A stretch of 64,000 bases of DNA from Glutamicibacter nicotianae (GCF_006539525.1 NZ_BJNE01000014.1:38532-102531); one strand, 5' to 3'. Shown: positions 17,901-25,367, counted from the stretch's first letter. Notes: a model not told the origin generated them from the letters alone. Numbers and translations are program-made.

Positions 17901-18663
17901 GGATGCGCTGGTCATGTGGGAAGCGCAGTTCGGCGACTTCGTCAACGGCGCGCAGACCGTGATCGACGAGTTCATCTCCTCCGCCGAGCAGAAGTGGTCG
18001 CAGTCCTCCTCGCTGGTCATGCTGCTGCCGCACGGCTACGAAGGCCAGGGCCCGGACCACTCCTCGGCCCGCATCGAGCGCTTCCTGCAGCTGTGCGCGG
18101 AGAACAACATGGTCGTGGCCCAGCCGTCCACCGGTGCCAACCACTTCCACCTGCTGCGCCGCCAGGCCTACGCCCGTCCGCGCAAGCCGCTGATCGTCTT
18201 CACCCCGAAGCAGCTGCTTCGCCTGAAGGCAGCCGCCAGCGCCGTGGAGGACTTCACCACCGGCGGCTTCCGCGAGGTCATCGGCGATGCGTCGATCACC
18301 GATGCGAACGCCGTGGACAAGGTGCTGCTGTGCTCGGGCCGCGTGTACTACGACCTGCTGGCAGCCCGCACCAAGGCGAACGACACCAAGACCGCACTGG
18401 TGCGCGTCGAGCAGCTCTACCCGGCTCCGGCCGAGCAGATCGCCGCCGAACTGGCCAAGTACCCGAACGCCGAGGTTTCGTGGGTCCAAGACGAGCCTGC
18501 GAACCAGGGCCCATGGCCGTTCTTCGGCCTCTACGTGGTGCCGCAGCTCGATCGCAAGATCAAGCTCGTTTCGCGCCCGGCATCGGCTGCCACCTCGGCC
18601 GGTACCGCCAAGCGCCACGAAGCAGAAAACGCAGTGCTGATCCAGCAGGCTTTCGCCCGCTAA
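14908..18663 (+). CDS. kgd: Multifunctional 2-oxoglutarate decarboxylase/dehydrogenase E1-E2 (Kgd/OdhA)
   Basis: 1251-aa actinobacterial fusion enzyme of the TCA cycle. Order: short N-terminal helix (FGGNEWLVDELFEQYL), an Ala/Pro-rich linker (about 45-130), an E2-type acyltransferase domain with catalytic His345 in the DHRVIQG motif, then the thiamine-diphosphate E1 domain to the end. It lacks a lipoyl domain, as usual in this group, and depends on the AceF lipoyl E2 and Lpd. In actinobacteria the E1 part is inhibited by the unphosphorylated FHA protein GarA/OdhI, whose homologue is encoded at 62736-63188. GTG at 14908 is chosen because GGGAAGAGG lies 8 nt before it; a TTG at 14902 would be too close. 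Confidence 0.97.
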   Translation: MPEQAHHRLTEEFGGNEWLVDELFEQYLVDKNSVDKKWWDIFESLAAEKKEPAAPAAQPAPAAATAAAPAANGQGAPRAAAQARATEPAPAASAAPAPAAEAKKAEPAPKTAPIPAQAPKATPSTELYGEEKRTPLRGPMKAIATNMDASLTVPTATTVRAVPAKVMIDNRIVINNHLKRARGGKISFTHLIGFAVIRALKQIPSMNVTYDVIDKKPTAIQPAHVNFGIAIDMPKPDGTRMLAVPNIKAAETLSFNEFWATYEDLIKRARGNKLTADDYAGTTVSLTNPGGIGTVHSVPRLSKGQAAIIGVGALEYPAEYRGSSEKTVARLGIGKHITLTSTYDHRVIQGAGSGEFLKLVESLLLGEQGFYDEIFEQLRIPYEPVRWAVDNQVDIDLQVNKVARIQHLINSYRVRGHLMADTNPLEYVQRKHPDLDIKSYGLTLWDLDREWLAGGLGGKDRALLRDILGVLRDAYCRTIGTEYMHLQNPEEREWFQAKLESGYAKPSREEQLRILSKLNSAEAFETFLQTKFVGQKRFSLEGGESLIPLLDAIISDAADEQLDEVAIGMAHRGRLNVLTNIAGKTYAQVFREFEGTATPGSVQGSGDVKYHLGTEGSYTSDAGNQTKIYLAANPSHLEAVDPVLEGITRAKLDRLEQKNTVLPILVHGDAAFAGQGVVSEVLAMSQLPGYKTGGTVHVIVNNQIGFTTAPSSSRSSVYATDVARTVQAPIFHVNGDDPEAVVHVGQLAFEYRQKFGKDVVIDLVCYRRRGHNEGDDPSMTQPIMYNLIEAKRSTRKLYTEALVGRGDITQEEAENVLAEYKENLERIFAETHAAQTSPIPIITPGSTINDLEKPFAQAADENTVDGARGSAISEQTLAKIGAAHLDIPEGFTMHTKLKSLLERREKMSREGGIDWGFAELAALGSLTMEGVPVRLAGQDSRRGTFVQRHAVFHDRENDNEWYPLKGLSEDQAPLWIYDSLLSEYAALGFEYGYSVERPDALVMWEAQFGDFVNGAQTVIDEFISSAEQKWSQSSSLVMLLPHGYEGQGPDHSSARIERFLQLCAENNMVVAQPSTGANHFHLLRRQAYARPRKPLIVFTPKQLLRLKAAASAVEDFTTGGFREVIGDASITDANAVDKVLLCSGRVYYDLLAARTKANDTKTALVRVEQLYPAPAEQIAAELAKYPNAEVSWVQDEPANQGPWPFFGLYVVPQLDRKIKLVSRPASAATSAGTAKRHEAENAVLIQQAFAR

Positions 18664-18690
18664 CCAGCATCGGCTGAACGCTGCTAGCCA

Positions 18691-18742
18691 GCTGTGCCGG
18701 CGAACCGACCGGGGGTTGACCTCGGAGGTTCGCCGGCACAGC
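18691..18742 (+). terminator. Long hairpin after kgd
   Basis: A perfect 16-bp inverted repeat (18691-18706 with 18727-18742) separated by 20 nt lies 27 bp after the kgd stop. The U-tract is weak (GCTTT), which is common for actinobacterial intrinsic terminators. Confidence 0.75.
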
Positions 18743-18874
18743 GCTTTAACCCCGGCACCGGATTCTCGCAGGGAATTGTGGGATTCAACCACTGGCCACC
18801 TCCCCCGATGCCGGCGATCCGACTGCTAAGGTGGGGATCGATTCATCATTTTGAGCCAACGAAAGGTCGCCCAG

Positions 18875-19480
18875 TTGGAGTTACGCACAATCCGCATTAC
18901 CGCAATCGGAGATGAGCTGCTGGCCGGGCATGGCGACCCGCGAGGCCTGGGCTGGTTCGGCCGGGTCATGGCCCGCACCCAGGATCCGGCGCTGCGCCTG
19001 CAGTCCTTCGTCCTGGCCGCACCGGCCGAGGGATCCGAGTCGCTGGCCGAGCGCTGGCTGGGCGAAGCCTCCCGCCGCTTCAGCGACCAGTACGAGAACC
19101 GCCTGGTCATCGCACTGTCCGACCGCGACGTCGACCTGGACGTCACCACCGCGCGCAGCCGGCTGAACCTGGCCAACATCCTGGATTCGGCCTCGCAGAT
19201 GAACATCAAGGCGCTGCTGGTCGGCCCGGCCCCCGGCTTGGACGATGCGCGCAACCAGCGCGTGGCGGAGCTGAACCGGGTGTACTCGGATGTGGCGCTG
19301 CGCCGCAATCACCACTACGTCGATACCTTCACCCCGCTGCGTGCCCATGCCCAGTGGCGTGCGGACCTGAACGCCTCCGGCGGCGTGCCCGGCCAGGCCG
19401 GGTACGGCCTGATGGCCTGGCTGGTGCTGCACCGCGGCTGGTATTCCTGGCTGGACTTGCCCGAGCCGGGCGATAGCTGA
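18875..19480 (+). CDS. GDSL-like (SGNH) esterase/hydrolase family protein
   Basis: 201-aa protein resembling SGNH hydrolases. Block I is present as ITAIGDELLAGHGDPR, with Glu or Gly-Asp-Glu where most family members have GDS, so the nucleophilic Ser is not obvious in the usual place and catalysis is uncertain. The fold otherwise matches: a strand with VIALSDRDVD, LLVGPAPG, and a C-terminal part. TTG at 18875 was selected because GAAAGG lies 8 nt upstream; a TTG at 18851 would add eight residues without a ribosome-binding site. Confidence 0.7.
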   Translation: MELRTIRITAIGDELLAGHGDPRGLGWFGRVMARTQDPALRLQSFVLAAPAEGSESLAERWLGEASRRFSDQYENRLVIALSDRDVDLDVTTARSRLNLANILDSASQMNIKALLVGPAPGLDDARNQRVAELNRVYSDVALRRNHHYVDTFTPLRAHAQWRADLNASGGVPGQAGYGLMAWLVLHRGWYSWLDLPEPGDS

Positions 19481-19578
19481 ACCGGTCCGGTCCGTTAGGA
19501 AAATGGGCCGGAAGTGTGAAAGACTATGAGCCGGCCCGAATTTTCGGGAAGTCCTATTGATCCCTCTAAGGAGTCACC

Positions 19579-19653
19579 ATGTCGAAGCGCGCTCGTAAGC
19601 GTCGCGATCGCAAGCGTGGCGGTGCCAACCACGGCAAGCGCCCAAACAGCTAA
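19579..19653 (+). CDS. Ribosomal protein bL37 (24-residue AURKAIP1/COX24-like)
   Basis: A 24-aa, extremely basic peptide (begins MSKRARKRRDRKRGG and ends NHGKRPNS) matching bL37, a small protein found in the large ribosomal subunit of actinobacteria such as Mycobacterium smegmatis. AAGGAG lies six bases before the ATG, and a strong terminator follows 20 bp after the stop, so it forms a short independent transcription unit. It is too short for ordinary gene callers. Confidence 0.9.
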   Translation: MSKRARKRRDRKRGGANHGKRPNS

Positions 19654-19665
19654 GCGAAGCGAACA

Positions 19666-19720
19666 TAAAAGAACCCCGTACCCTTCGAGATCTTCTCGAA
19701 AGATGCGGGGTTTCTCTTTG
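19666..19720. terminator. Bidirectional terminator between bL37 and rsrA
   Basis: An outer stem AACCCCG/CGGGGTT (19672-19678 with 19706-19712) encloses an inner TTCGAGA/TCTCGAA hairpin. A-rich sequence lies on the left (ATAAAAGAA) and T-rich on the right (TTTCTCTTT), so it can terminate both the bL37 transcript and the opposing rsrA transcript. Confidence 0.8.
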
Positions 19721-19739
19721 CCTTGCTAGCGGTGCCGGG

Positions 19740-20000
19740 CTAGTGCCCCGACTCCACGCGGATCTGTGAAATCCGCGCAATGATGCTGGCCTTCAGGGTC
19801 TGCGGGGCATGCTCCTGGCAGCTGCGGCGCACCACCGAGCGGATGATGCACTCCAGATCGTACTGCTCGGTGCATTCCGGGCAGCCTTCCAGATGAGACT
19901 TGACCTCCTTGAGGTCATCGAGCGTCAGCGCGCCGTCAAGGTACTCGTAGATGCGGACGATGCGGTCATCGGCGCAATCACCCAATGAATTGCAATCCAT
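19740..20000 (-). CDS. rsrA: Mycothiol-system anti-sigma factor RsrA
   Basis: 86-aa zinc-binding anti-sigma factor of the ZAS family. The core motif is H36-x3-C40-x2-C43 with an N-terminal cysteine (Cys9) in the position of the fourth zinc ligand. When thiols oxidise, a disulfide forms, zinc is released and the bound sigma factor is freed. The gene follows sigR with a single base between its ATG (20000) and the sigR stop (20002), an operon fit for stoichiometric production. Sits in the cytosol; the partner is SigR. Confidence 0.95.
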   Translation of the reverse strand: MDCNSLGDCADDRIVRIYEYLDGALTLDDLKEVKSHLEGCPECTEQYDLECIIRSVVRRSCQEHAPQTLKASIIARISQIRVESGH

Positions 20001-20001
20001 C

Positions 20002-20655
20002 CTATTTCGCTCCTCGTTCGGCCTTGGCGGCGCTCTTGCTCTGGGTGCCGGTGGCGATCCCGCGATCCGCGGCGTAATCCGCCAGCAATTCCCTCAAATT
20101 CTTTCGTCCACGATGCAACCTGGACATCACGGTGCCGATCGGCACGCCCAGGATCTCGCTGGCTTCCTTGTAGCTGAAGCCCTCGACATCCACGAAGTAC
20201 ACGGCCATGCGGAAATCCTCGCCGATCGACTGCAGCGCGGCCTTCACATCCGAATCCGGAAGGTGGTCCAGCGCTTCGGCCTCGGCCGAACGCAAGCCGG
20301 TCGGCGAATGCTCCATGGCCTGGGCCATCTGCCAATCCTCGACCGTGTCGGTGGAGGTGCGCAGCGGTTCGCGCTGGCGCTTGCGGTACAGGTTGATGTA
20401 CGTGTTGGTCAGGATCCGGTACAGCCACGCCTTGAGATTGGTGCCAGGCTTGTACTGGTGGAACGCGGAATAGGCCTTGGTGTAGGCCTCCTGCACCAGA
20501 TCCTCGGCATCCGACGGGTTGCGCGCCATGCGCAGGGCAGCCGAATAGAGCTGGTCCACGTACTGCATCGCATCACGCTCGAAGCGTTCGCGGCGCTGCT
20601 GTTCGGACTCAGAGGCCGCATCGGGCAAATTCTCGTCCACGCTCTCATTATTCAT
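20002..20655 (-). CDS. sigR: ECF sigma factor SigR (SigH-type, thiol-oxidative stress)
   Basis: 217-aa group-IV sigma factor with region 2 (about 35-100, containing [14 protein letters not shown] and W-L-Y-R-I-L-T-N) and region 4 (about 140-195, [27 protein letters not shown]). It directs transcription of thiol-homeostasis genes under the control of RsrA. The ATG at 20653-20655 gives the usual N-terminus (MNNESVDEN); the frame stays open upstream as far as 20853. An exact GGAAT-N18-GTT promoter lies 136 bp upstream, indicating autoregulation, and a GTG at 20779-20781 near the predicted transcription start could produce a longer form. Confidence 0.95.
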   Translation of the reverse strand: MNNESVDENLPDAASESEQQRRERFERDAMQYVDQLYSAALRMARNPSDAEDLVQEAYTKAYSAFHQYKPGTNLKAWLYRILTNTYINLYRKRQREPLRTSTDTVEDWQMAQAMEHSPTGLRSAEAEALDHLPDSDVKAALQSIGEDFRMAVYFVDVEGFSYKEASEILGVPIGTVMSRLHRGRKNLRELLADYAADRGIATGTQSKSAAKAERGAK

Positions 20656-20790
20656 CACTGCCGAGTCTACGCGTTCAACCGGCTTTATGCGCGCGCCAGC
20701 ACGGGCGAAGGCCGGGCGCGGGGCCTCGGCCAGCGCGCAGGCGGTGCCGCCGGCACTTGAAGTGTCCTGTCGTATCGTCACACTAGGCAT

Positions 20791-20816
20791 AACCAACCGG
20801 GCGCAAACCTTATTCC
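20791..20816 (-). promoter_or_regulatory. SigR-dependent autoregulatory promoter of sigR-rsrA
   Basis: On the minus strand GGAAT (20812-20816), 18 intervening bases and GTT (20791-20793) reproduce the SigR/SigH consensus exactly. Transcription would begin near 20780-20785, leaving a leader of about 125-130 nt before the main sigR ATG. Confidence 0.8.
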
Positions 20817-20911
20817 CGCACCGATCTCGGCTAGGATTAAGCAGTGGGCGCACAGTGCTTCAAGCGCTGCCCGCGCCCCCGAAGTGAAGCATCGAGCCAA
20901 AGGATCTACCA

Positions 20912-22267
20912 ATCAGCACCGCAAGCGCCCCCGGCAACCGACCCAACCAGCTGCACGAGGCAGAAGAGAACTGGTGGGCGGCGCCCTTCGCCGCCACCGG
21001 CCTGGATGCCACCGTGCAGGTGCCCGCGTCGAAGTCGCTGACCAACCGGTATCTGATCCTTGCGGCCCTGGCCTCCTCCCCCTCCACCATCCGCAACACG
21101 CTGATCAGCCGCGACACCGAGCTGATGCTGCGCGCCCTGGCCGAATTCGGGGTGGGTGTGCAGCGCATCGCGCAGGACGATGGCTCCACCACCGTGGTCA
21201 TCACCCCGGGCCAGCTGGCCGCCGGCCCGCTGTCCATCGACTGCGGCCTGGCCGGCACGGTGATGCGCTTCGTGCCCCCGCTGGCCGCCGTCGCCGGCGC
21301 CACGGTGGCCTTCGACGGCGACGAGGCGGCCCGCGTGCGCCCGATGGCCCCGGTGCTCGACGCCCTGGCGGACCTCGGCGCCCGCATCGACTATGCCGGC
21401 GCCGCCGGCATGCTGCCCTTCACCATCGATGCCAGCGCCATGAAGCAGGATGCCGAAGTGGTGATCGACGCCTCGGGCAGCTCGCAGTTCATCTCGGCGC
21501 TGCTGCTGGTCGGCCAGGCCCTGCCCGGCGGGCTGGCGTTGCGCGCCGCACCAGGGCCGATCGCCTCCCCGGACCACATCGCGATGACGGTGCAGACCCT
21601 GCGCGAGCTCGGCGTGGACGTGCAGGTCGATGCCGATGCGCGCGGCTGGCGCATCGCACCGGGGCAGCTGAAGGGCTTCACCGTCACCGTCGAGCCCGAC
21701 CTGTCCAATGCCGGCCCGTTCCTGGCCGCCGCGCTGGCCACCGCCGGCACCGTGCGCGTGCCCTTCTGGCCCGCGAAGACCACCCAGGTGGGCGGCAAGT
21801 GGGTCGAGATCCTGACCGCGATGGGCGCGCAGGCAGAGCTGGGCGAGGACGGCGTGCTTTGCGTGCGCGGCACCGGAACAATCCGCGGGATCGACTACGC
21901 CGACGCCTCCGAGCTGGCCCCGACCCTGGCCGCCCTGTGCGTGCTGGCCGATGCGCCGAGCACGCTGAGCGGCATCGGGCACCTGCGCGGGCATGAAACC
22001 GATCGGCTGGCCGCGCTGGAAGCCGAATTGCCGAAGGTCGGCGCGCGCGTCACCGCGACCGCCGACGCGCTGCACATCGTCCCGGGCCCGCTGCGGGCCG
22101 CGGATATCGAGTCCTACGAGGATCACCGCATGGCCACCGCCGGCGCCCTGCTGGGCCTGGCCATTGACGGGGTGCGCGTGCAGAACATCGCCACCACCGC
22201 GAAGACCATGCCCGATTTCCCGCAGCTGTGGAGCGCCATGGCGGCTACCGCAAAGGCCCAGGGCTGA
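20912..22267 (+). CDS. aroA: 3-Phosphoshikimate 1-carboxyvinyltransferase (EPSP synthase)
   Basis: Shikimate-pathway enzyme joining phosphoenolpyruvate to shikimate 3-phosphate. Motifs: PASKSLTNRYLILAALA near the N-terminus, LAGTVMRF, RGHETDRL and EDHRMATAGALLGLA. No ATG, GTG or TTG exists between an in-frame TGA at 20885 and a GTG at 21014. Yet 20912-21013 reads as family-like, high-GC3 coding sequence (ENWWAAPFAATGLDATV). AAAGGA at 20899-20904 lies 7 nt before an ATC codon at 20912, which is proposed as a rare start (451 aa). Starting at 21014 would remove the first beta strand. The stop overlaps rsgA by one base. Confidence 0.9.
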   Translation: MSTASAPGNRPNQLHEAEENWWAAPFAATGLDATVQVPASKSLTNRYLILAALASSPSTIRNTLISRDTELMLRALAEFGVGVQRIAQDDGSTTVVITPGQLAAGPLSIDCGLAGTVMRFVPPLAAVAGATVAFDGDEAARVRPMAPVLDALADLGARIDYAGAAGMLPFTIDASAMKQDAEVVIDASGSSQFISALLLVGQALPGGLALRAAPGPIASPDHIAMTVQTLRELGVDVQVDADARGWRIAPGQLKGFTVTVEPDLSNAGPFLAAALATAGTVRVPFWPAKTTQVGGKWVEILTAMGAQAELGEDGVLCVRGTGTIRGIDYADASELAPTLAALCVLADAPSTLSGIGHLRGHETDRLAALEAELPKVGARVTATADALHIVPGPLRAADIESYEDHRMATAGALLGLAIDGVRVQNIATTAKTMPDFPQLWSAMAATAKAQG

Positions 22268-23358
22268 TGCGCTACTCCGACTACGACGAGTCCTCGGTGC
22301 GCGTGCGCCCGAACAAGAAGGGCAGCCGTCCGCGCACCAAGGACCGTCCGGCCCACGAGCAGGCGGTGATCGGCCGCATCATCACCGTGGACCGCGGCCG
22401 CTACACCGCGATCCTCGACGAGGACACCGCCACCGAGCGCATCGTCATCGCCGCCCGCGCCCGTGAGCTGCGCCGCCAGGCGATCGTGCCCGGGGACCTG
22501 GTGGGGCTGGTCGGCGACACCTCCGGCAAGCCCGACACCCTGGCCCGGCTGGTGCGCATCGAACAGCGCAGCACCCTGCTGCGCCGCAGCGCCGATGACA
22601 CCGACGCCACCGAGCGCGTGGTCGTGGCCAATGTGGACAAGCTGGTCATCGTCGTCGCCGCCGCGAACCCCGAGCCGCGCACCGGCTTCGTGGACCGCGC
22701 GCTGGTCGCCGCCTACGACGCCGGCATCCAGCCGGTGCTCTGCGTGACCAAGGCCGATGTGAAGGACCCGGCCGAGTTCCTCACCCACTACGAGGGGCTG
22801 GACTTCCCCGTGGTCATCTCGCGCACCACCGCGGCCGAGGCCTCGGGCATCGACGCCCGCAGCGCCGACGGCTCCAGCGCCCGGCTGGATGCCGGTGCCC
22901 TGGCCGAACTGGAGCAGCTGCTCTCCGGCTGCGTCTCGGTGGTGCTCGGCCACTCCGGGGTGGGCAAGTCCACCCTGGTCAACGCCCTGACCGGGTCGAC
23001 CCGCGCCACCGGGCACGTCAACGCGGTCACCGGCCGCGGACGGCACACCTCCTCGAACGCGCTGGCCCTGCGCCTGGGCGGCACCCCCGGCTCCTGGCTG
23101 ATCGACACCCCGGGCATCCGCTCCTTCGGGCTGGGGCTGGTGGATCCGGACAATATCCTGGCCGCCTTCGAGGACCTGGCCGAGATCGCCACCGGCTGCC
23201 CGCGCGGCTGCACCCATGCGGCCGGCGAGGCCGGCTGCGCGCTGGAAGCCTGGGCCGCCGAGTCCGAAGGCAGCCAGGCGGCCAACCGCCTTGCCTCCTA
23301 CCGCCGGCTGGTCACCACCGAGGAAACCACGCACGAAAAGGAGCTCGGCGCGCAGTAG
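22267..23358 (+). CDS. rsgA: Ribosome small-subunit GTPase RsgA (YjeQ)
   Basis: 363-aa circularly permuted GTPase that assists 30S subunit maturation. Order: OB-fold N-terminus, then G4 TKAD (about 161), G1 GHSGVGKST (about 228-236), G3 DTPG (about 279) and a C-terminal zinc knuckle (about 311-325, CPRGCTHAAGEAGC). The ATG overlaps the aroA stop (TGATG), so translation is coupled. The aroA-rsgA-hisN order facing sigR is a conserved actinobacterial arrangement. Confidence 0.95.
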   Translation: MRYSDYDESSVRVRPNKKGSRPRTKDRPAHEQAVIGRIITVDRGRYTAILDEDTATERIVIAARARELRRQAIVPGDLVGLVGDTSGKPDTLARLVRIEQRSTLLRRSADDTDATERVVVANVDKLVIVVAAANPEPRTGFVDRALVAAYDAGIQPVLCVTKADVKDPAEFLTHYEGLDFPVVISRTTAAEASGIDARSADGSSARLDAGALAELEQLLSGCVSVVLGHSGVGKSTLVNALTGSTRATGHVNAVTGRGRHTSSNALALRLGGTPGSWLIDTPGIRSFGLGLVDPDNILAAFEDLAEIATGCPRGCTHAAGEAGCALEAWAAESEGSQAANRLASYRRLVTTEETTHEKELGAQ

Positions 23359-23371
23359 CCGCCGCATAACC

Positions 23372-24178
23372 ATGGCTGAATACACCCTGCAGCAAGATCT
23401 CGACTTCGCCCTGGCATTGGCCGACAAGGTCGACGCCTTCACCCTGGCCCGCTACGGCGCCAACGACCTGGTGGTCGAATCCAAGCCGGACATGACCCCG
23501 GTCTCCGATGCCGATCGCGGCGCCGAGCAGCTGATTCTGGCCGAACTGGCAGCCCACCGCCCCGGCGACTCGGTGCTCGGCGAGGAGTTCGGCGTGCACG
23601 GGGACTCGGCCCGGCGCTGGGTCATCGACCCGATCGACGGGACGAAGAACTTCGTGCGCCGCGTGCCGGTGTGGGCCACGCTGATCGCGCTGCTCATCGA
23701 CGACGAGCCGGTGCTCGGCGTCATCTCCGCCCCGGCGATGGCCCGCCGCTGGCATGCGGCCACCGGCCTGGGCGCCTACGTCAGCGAACCGGGCGCGGTT
23801 CCCGGGTCCACCGCCACCCGCCGCCTCGCCGTCTCCTCGGTCAGCGCGCTGGAAGACTCCTCGCTGTCCTACGCCTCGCTGAACGGCTGGAAGGACGCCG
23901 GCAAGCTAGATGGCCTGCTGGAGCTGCTGGGCACCGCCTGGCGCACCCGCGGCTACGGGGATTTCCTCTCCTACGCGCTGGTGGCCGAAGGCGCGGTCGA
24001 CGCGGCCTTCGAACCCGAGCTGGAGCTCTACGACATGGCCGCGCTGGTGCCGGTGGTGCGCGAGGCCGGGGGCCGCTTCACCTCGGTGGCCGGGGCGGAA
24101 GGCTGCCATGGCGGCAACGCGCTGGCCAGCAATGGCAAGCTGCACGAGGCAATCCTGCCCTACCTTAACCGCAGCTAG
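23372..24178 (+). CDS. hisN: Histidinol-phosphatase, inositol monophosphatase family (HisN)
   Basis: 268-aa Mg2+-dependent phosphatase. Family motifs: GEE (metal ligand), DPIDGTKNF (catalytic metal-binding loop) and the C-terminal YDMAALVPVVREAGG segment. In actinobacteria the homologue in this position dephosphorylates histidinol phosphate in histidine synthesis; inositol phosphate or fructose bisphosphate remain possible substrates. The ATG at 23372 lies 14 bp after rsgA; upstream extensions lie inside rsgA. Confidence 0.88.
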   Translation: MAEYTLQQDLDFALALADKVDAFTLARYGANDLVVESKPDMTPVSDADRGAEQLILAELAAHRPGDSVLGEEFGVHGDSARRWVIDPIDGTKNFVRRVPVWATLIALLIDDEPVLGVISAPAMARRWHAATGLGAYVSEPGAVPGSTATRRLAVSSVSALEDSSLSYASLNGWKDAGKLDGLLELLGTAWRTRGYGDFLSYALVAEGAVDAAFEPELELYDMAALVPVVREAGGRFTSVAGAEGCHGGNALASNGKLHEAILPYLNRS

Positions 24179-24192
24179 GCGCCGGGACGATC

Positions 24193-24822
24193 ATGGCACC
24201 TGCACGCCGCGGACCGGCCGGGCTGACCACCAGCGAAGAGGACTACCTCAAGGCGCTGTACGCGCTCACCGAATGGGAAGACGCCGAAGTCGGCACGGGT
24301 GCGCTGGCCGACCAGCTGGGCCTGTCCCCCGCCTCGGCCACCGCCATGGTGCAAAAGCTCGCCGCCAAGGAGCTGGTGAACCACGTGCCGCGCGGGGCGA
24401 TCACGCTCAGCGAGACCGGGCGGCGCGAGGCGCTGCGCATGGTGCGCCGCCACCGGCTGCTGGAGACCTTCCTGCGCGACGAGCTGGGCTACGGCTGGGA
24501 CGAGGTCCACGACGAGGCCGAGGCCCTGGAGCACACCGTCACCGACCGGTTCATCAACGCCCTGGATGCCCGGCTGGGCCACCCGCGCCATGACCCGCAC
24601 GGAGATGCGATCCCCAGCGCCGACGGGACCTTGCCGGTGTCCGCCGCGATCCGGCTGGACCGCTTCACCGGAAGCAGAGCGGTCATCGACCGGATCAGCG
24701 ACGAGGATCCGCAGTTCCTGCGCCGTGCCGCCGCCCAGGGCCTGGTGCCCGGGGCTCTCATCGACCTGCCGCATCAGCTGGATTTCATCGAGGCCTCGCT
24801 GATCTGGGTGCGCAAGGCCTAG
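24193..24822 (+). CDS. mntR: DtxR-family metalloregulator with MntR-type metal site
   Basis: 209-aa regulator with an N-terminal winged helix (about 13-75), a metal-binding dimerisation domain (about 76-140) and a short SH3-like C-terminal domain. Diagnostic ligands match MntR rather than DtxR/IdeR: Asp17 where DtxR has Met10, and Glu110-x2-Glu113-His114 where DtxR has Cys102. His87 is the conserved ligand. It should therefore respond to manganese; no Mn transporter gene adjoins it. It follows hisN by 14 bp and may be cotranscribed with it. Confidence 0.88.
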   Translation: MAPARRGPAGLTTSEEDYLKALYALTEWEDAEVGTGALADQLGLSPASATAMVQKLAAKELVNHVPRGAITLSETGRREALRMVRRHRLLETFLRDELGYGWDEVHDEAEALEHTVTDRFINALDARLGHPRHDPHGDAIPSADGTLPVSAAIRLDRFTGSRAVIDRISDEDPQFLRRAAAQGLVPGALIDLPHQLDFIEASLIWVRKA

Positions 24823-24872
24823 CTGCGGGCTGTGCGAGAATGAAGAACAGCCCAAGACCCCAGGGAGGCCGG

Positions 24873-25367
24873 ATGGAGCAGCGACCGATCATTCTCGGCG
24901 TGCCCGACCGGTTCGATCCCCACGTGCTGGCCACTGCCGCGCAATTGGCTGGCGCACTGGGCACCGGGCTGCTGTGCGTGCATGTCGATGCCACCGGCTA
25001 CCCTCTCGAAGAACTGCCCGACGGCACCGTACGCAGCGCACCGCTGGATCCCGAATCCGGTGAGGAAGCCATCGTCCGCTTCCCGCAGGAGCTGCTGCTC
25101 CAGCTCGAGGCCCAGCTTGCGGGCACGGAAGTCCACTGGCAGGCGCACGCCACCGCTGGCGGGCCAGGGCAGCAGCTGGCGCGGCTTGCCGTGCGGCATG
25201 ATGCGGCGCTGATCGTGCTCGGAGTCCGCCAGCGATCCATGGCCAACGTCATCCGCGAGCTGCTCAACGGCTCCGTGGCGTTGCATCTGACGCACCGCCA
25301 GCGCCATCCGGTGCTTCTGGTCCCGCCACTCCCCGCCCGCCGAGCAGAACAGATCCAGAGTTCATGA
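24873..25367 (+). CDS. Universal stress protein (UspA family)
   Basis: 164-aa single-domain universal stress protein. The C-terminal half has the strand ALIVLGVR and a Gly-Ser pair in ELLNGSVALHLTHRQRHPVLLVP, matching the end of the UspA nucleotide-binding motif, though the first Gly-x2-Gly of the ATP loop is altered (G-V-R-Q). ATG at 24873 is chosen for AGGGAGG 4 nt upstream; an ATG at 24840 would add 11 residues. Its last four bases overlap the start of the first crcB gene, linking it to the fluoride channel genes. Confidence 0.8.
   Translation: MEQRPIILGVPDRFDPHVLATAAQLAGALGTGLLCVHVDATGYPLEELPDGTVRSAPLDPESGEEAIVRFPQELLLQLEAQLAGTEVHWQAHATAGGPGQQLARLAVRHDAALIVLGVRQRSMANVIRELLNGSVALHLTHRQRHPVLLVPPLPARRAEQIQSS

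Noticed and set aside
14962..18792. 1276-codon antisense frame opposite kgd
   Set aside because: Kgd is unmistakable on the plus strand; the antisense reading has no domain and is a mirror effect of codon bias.
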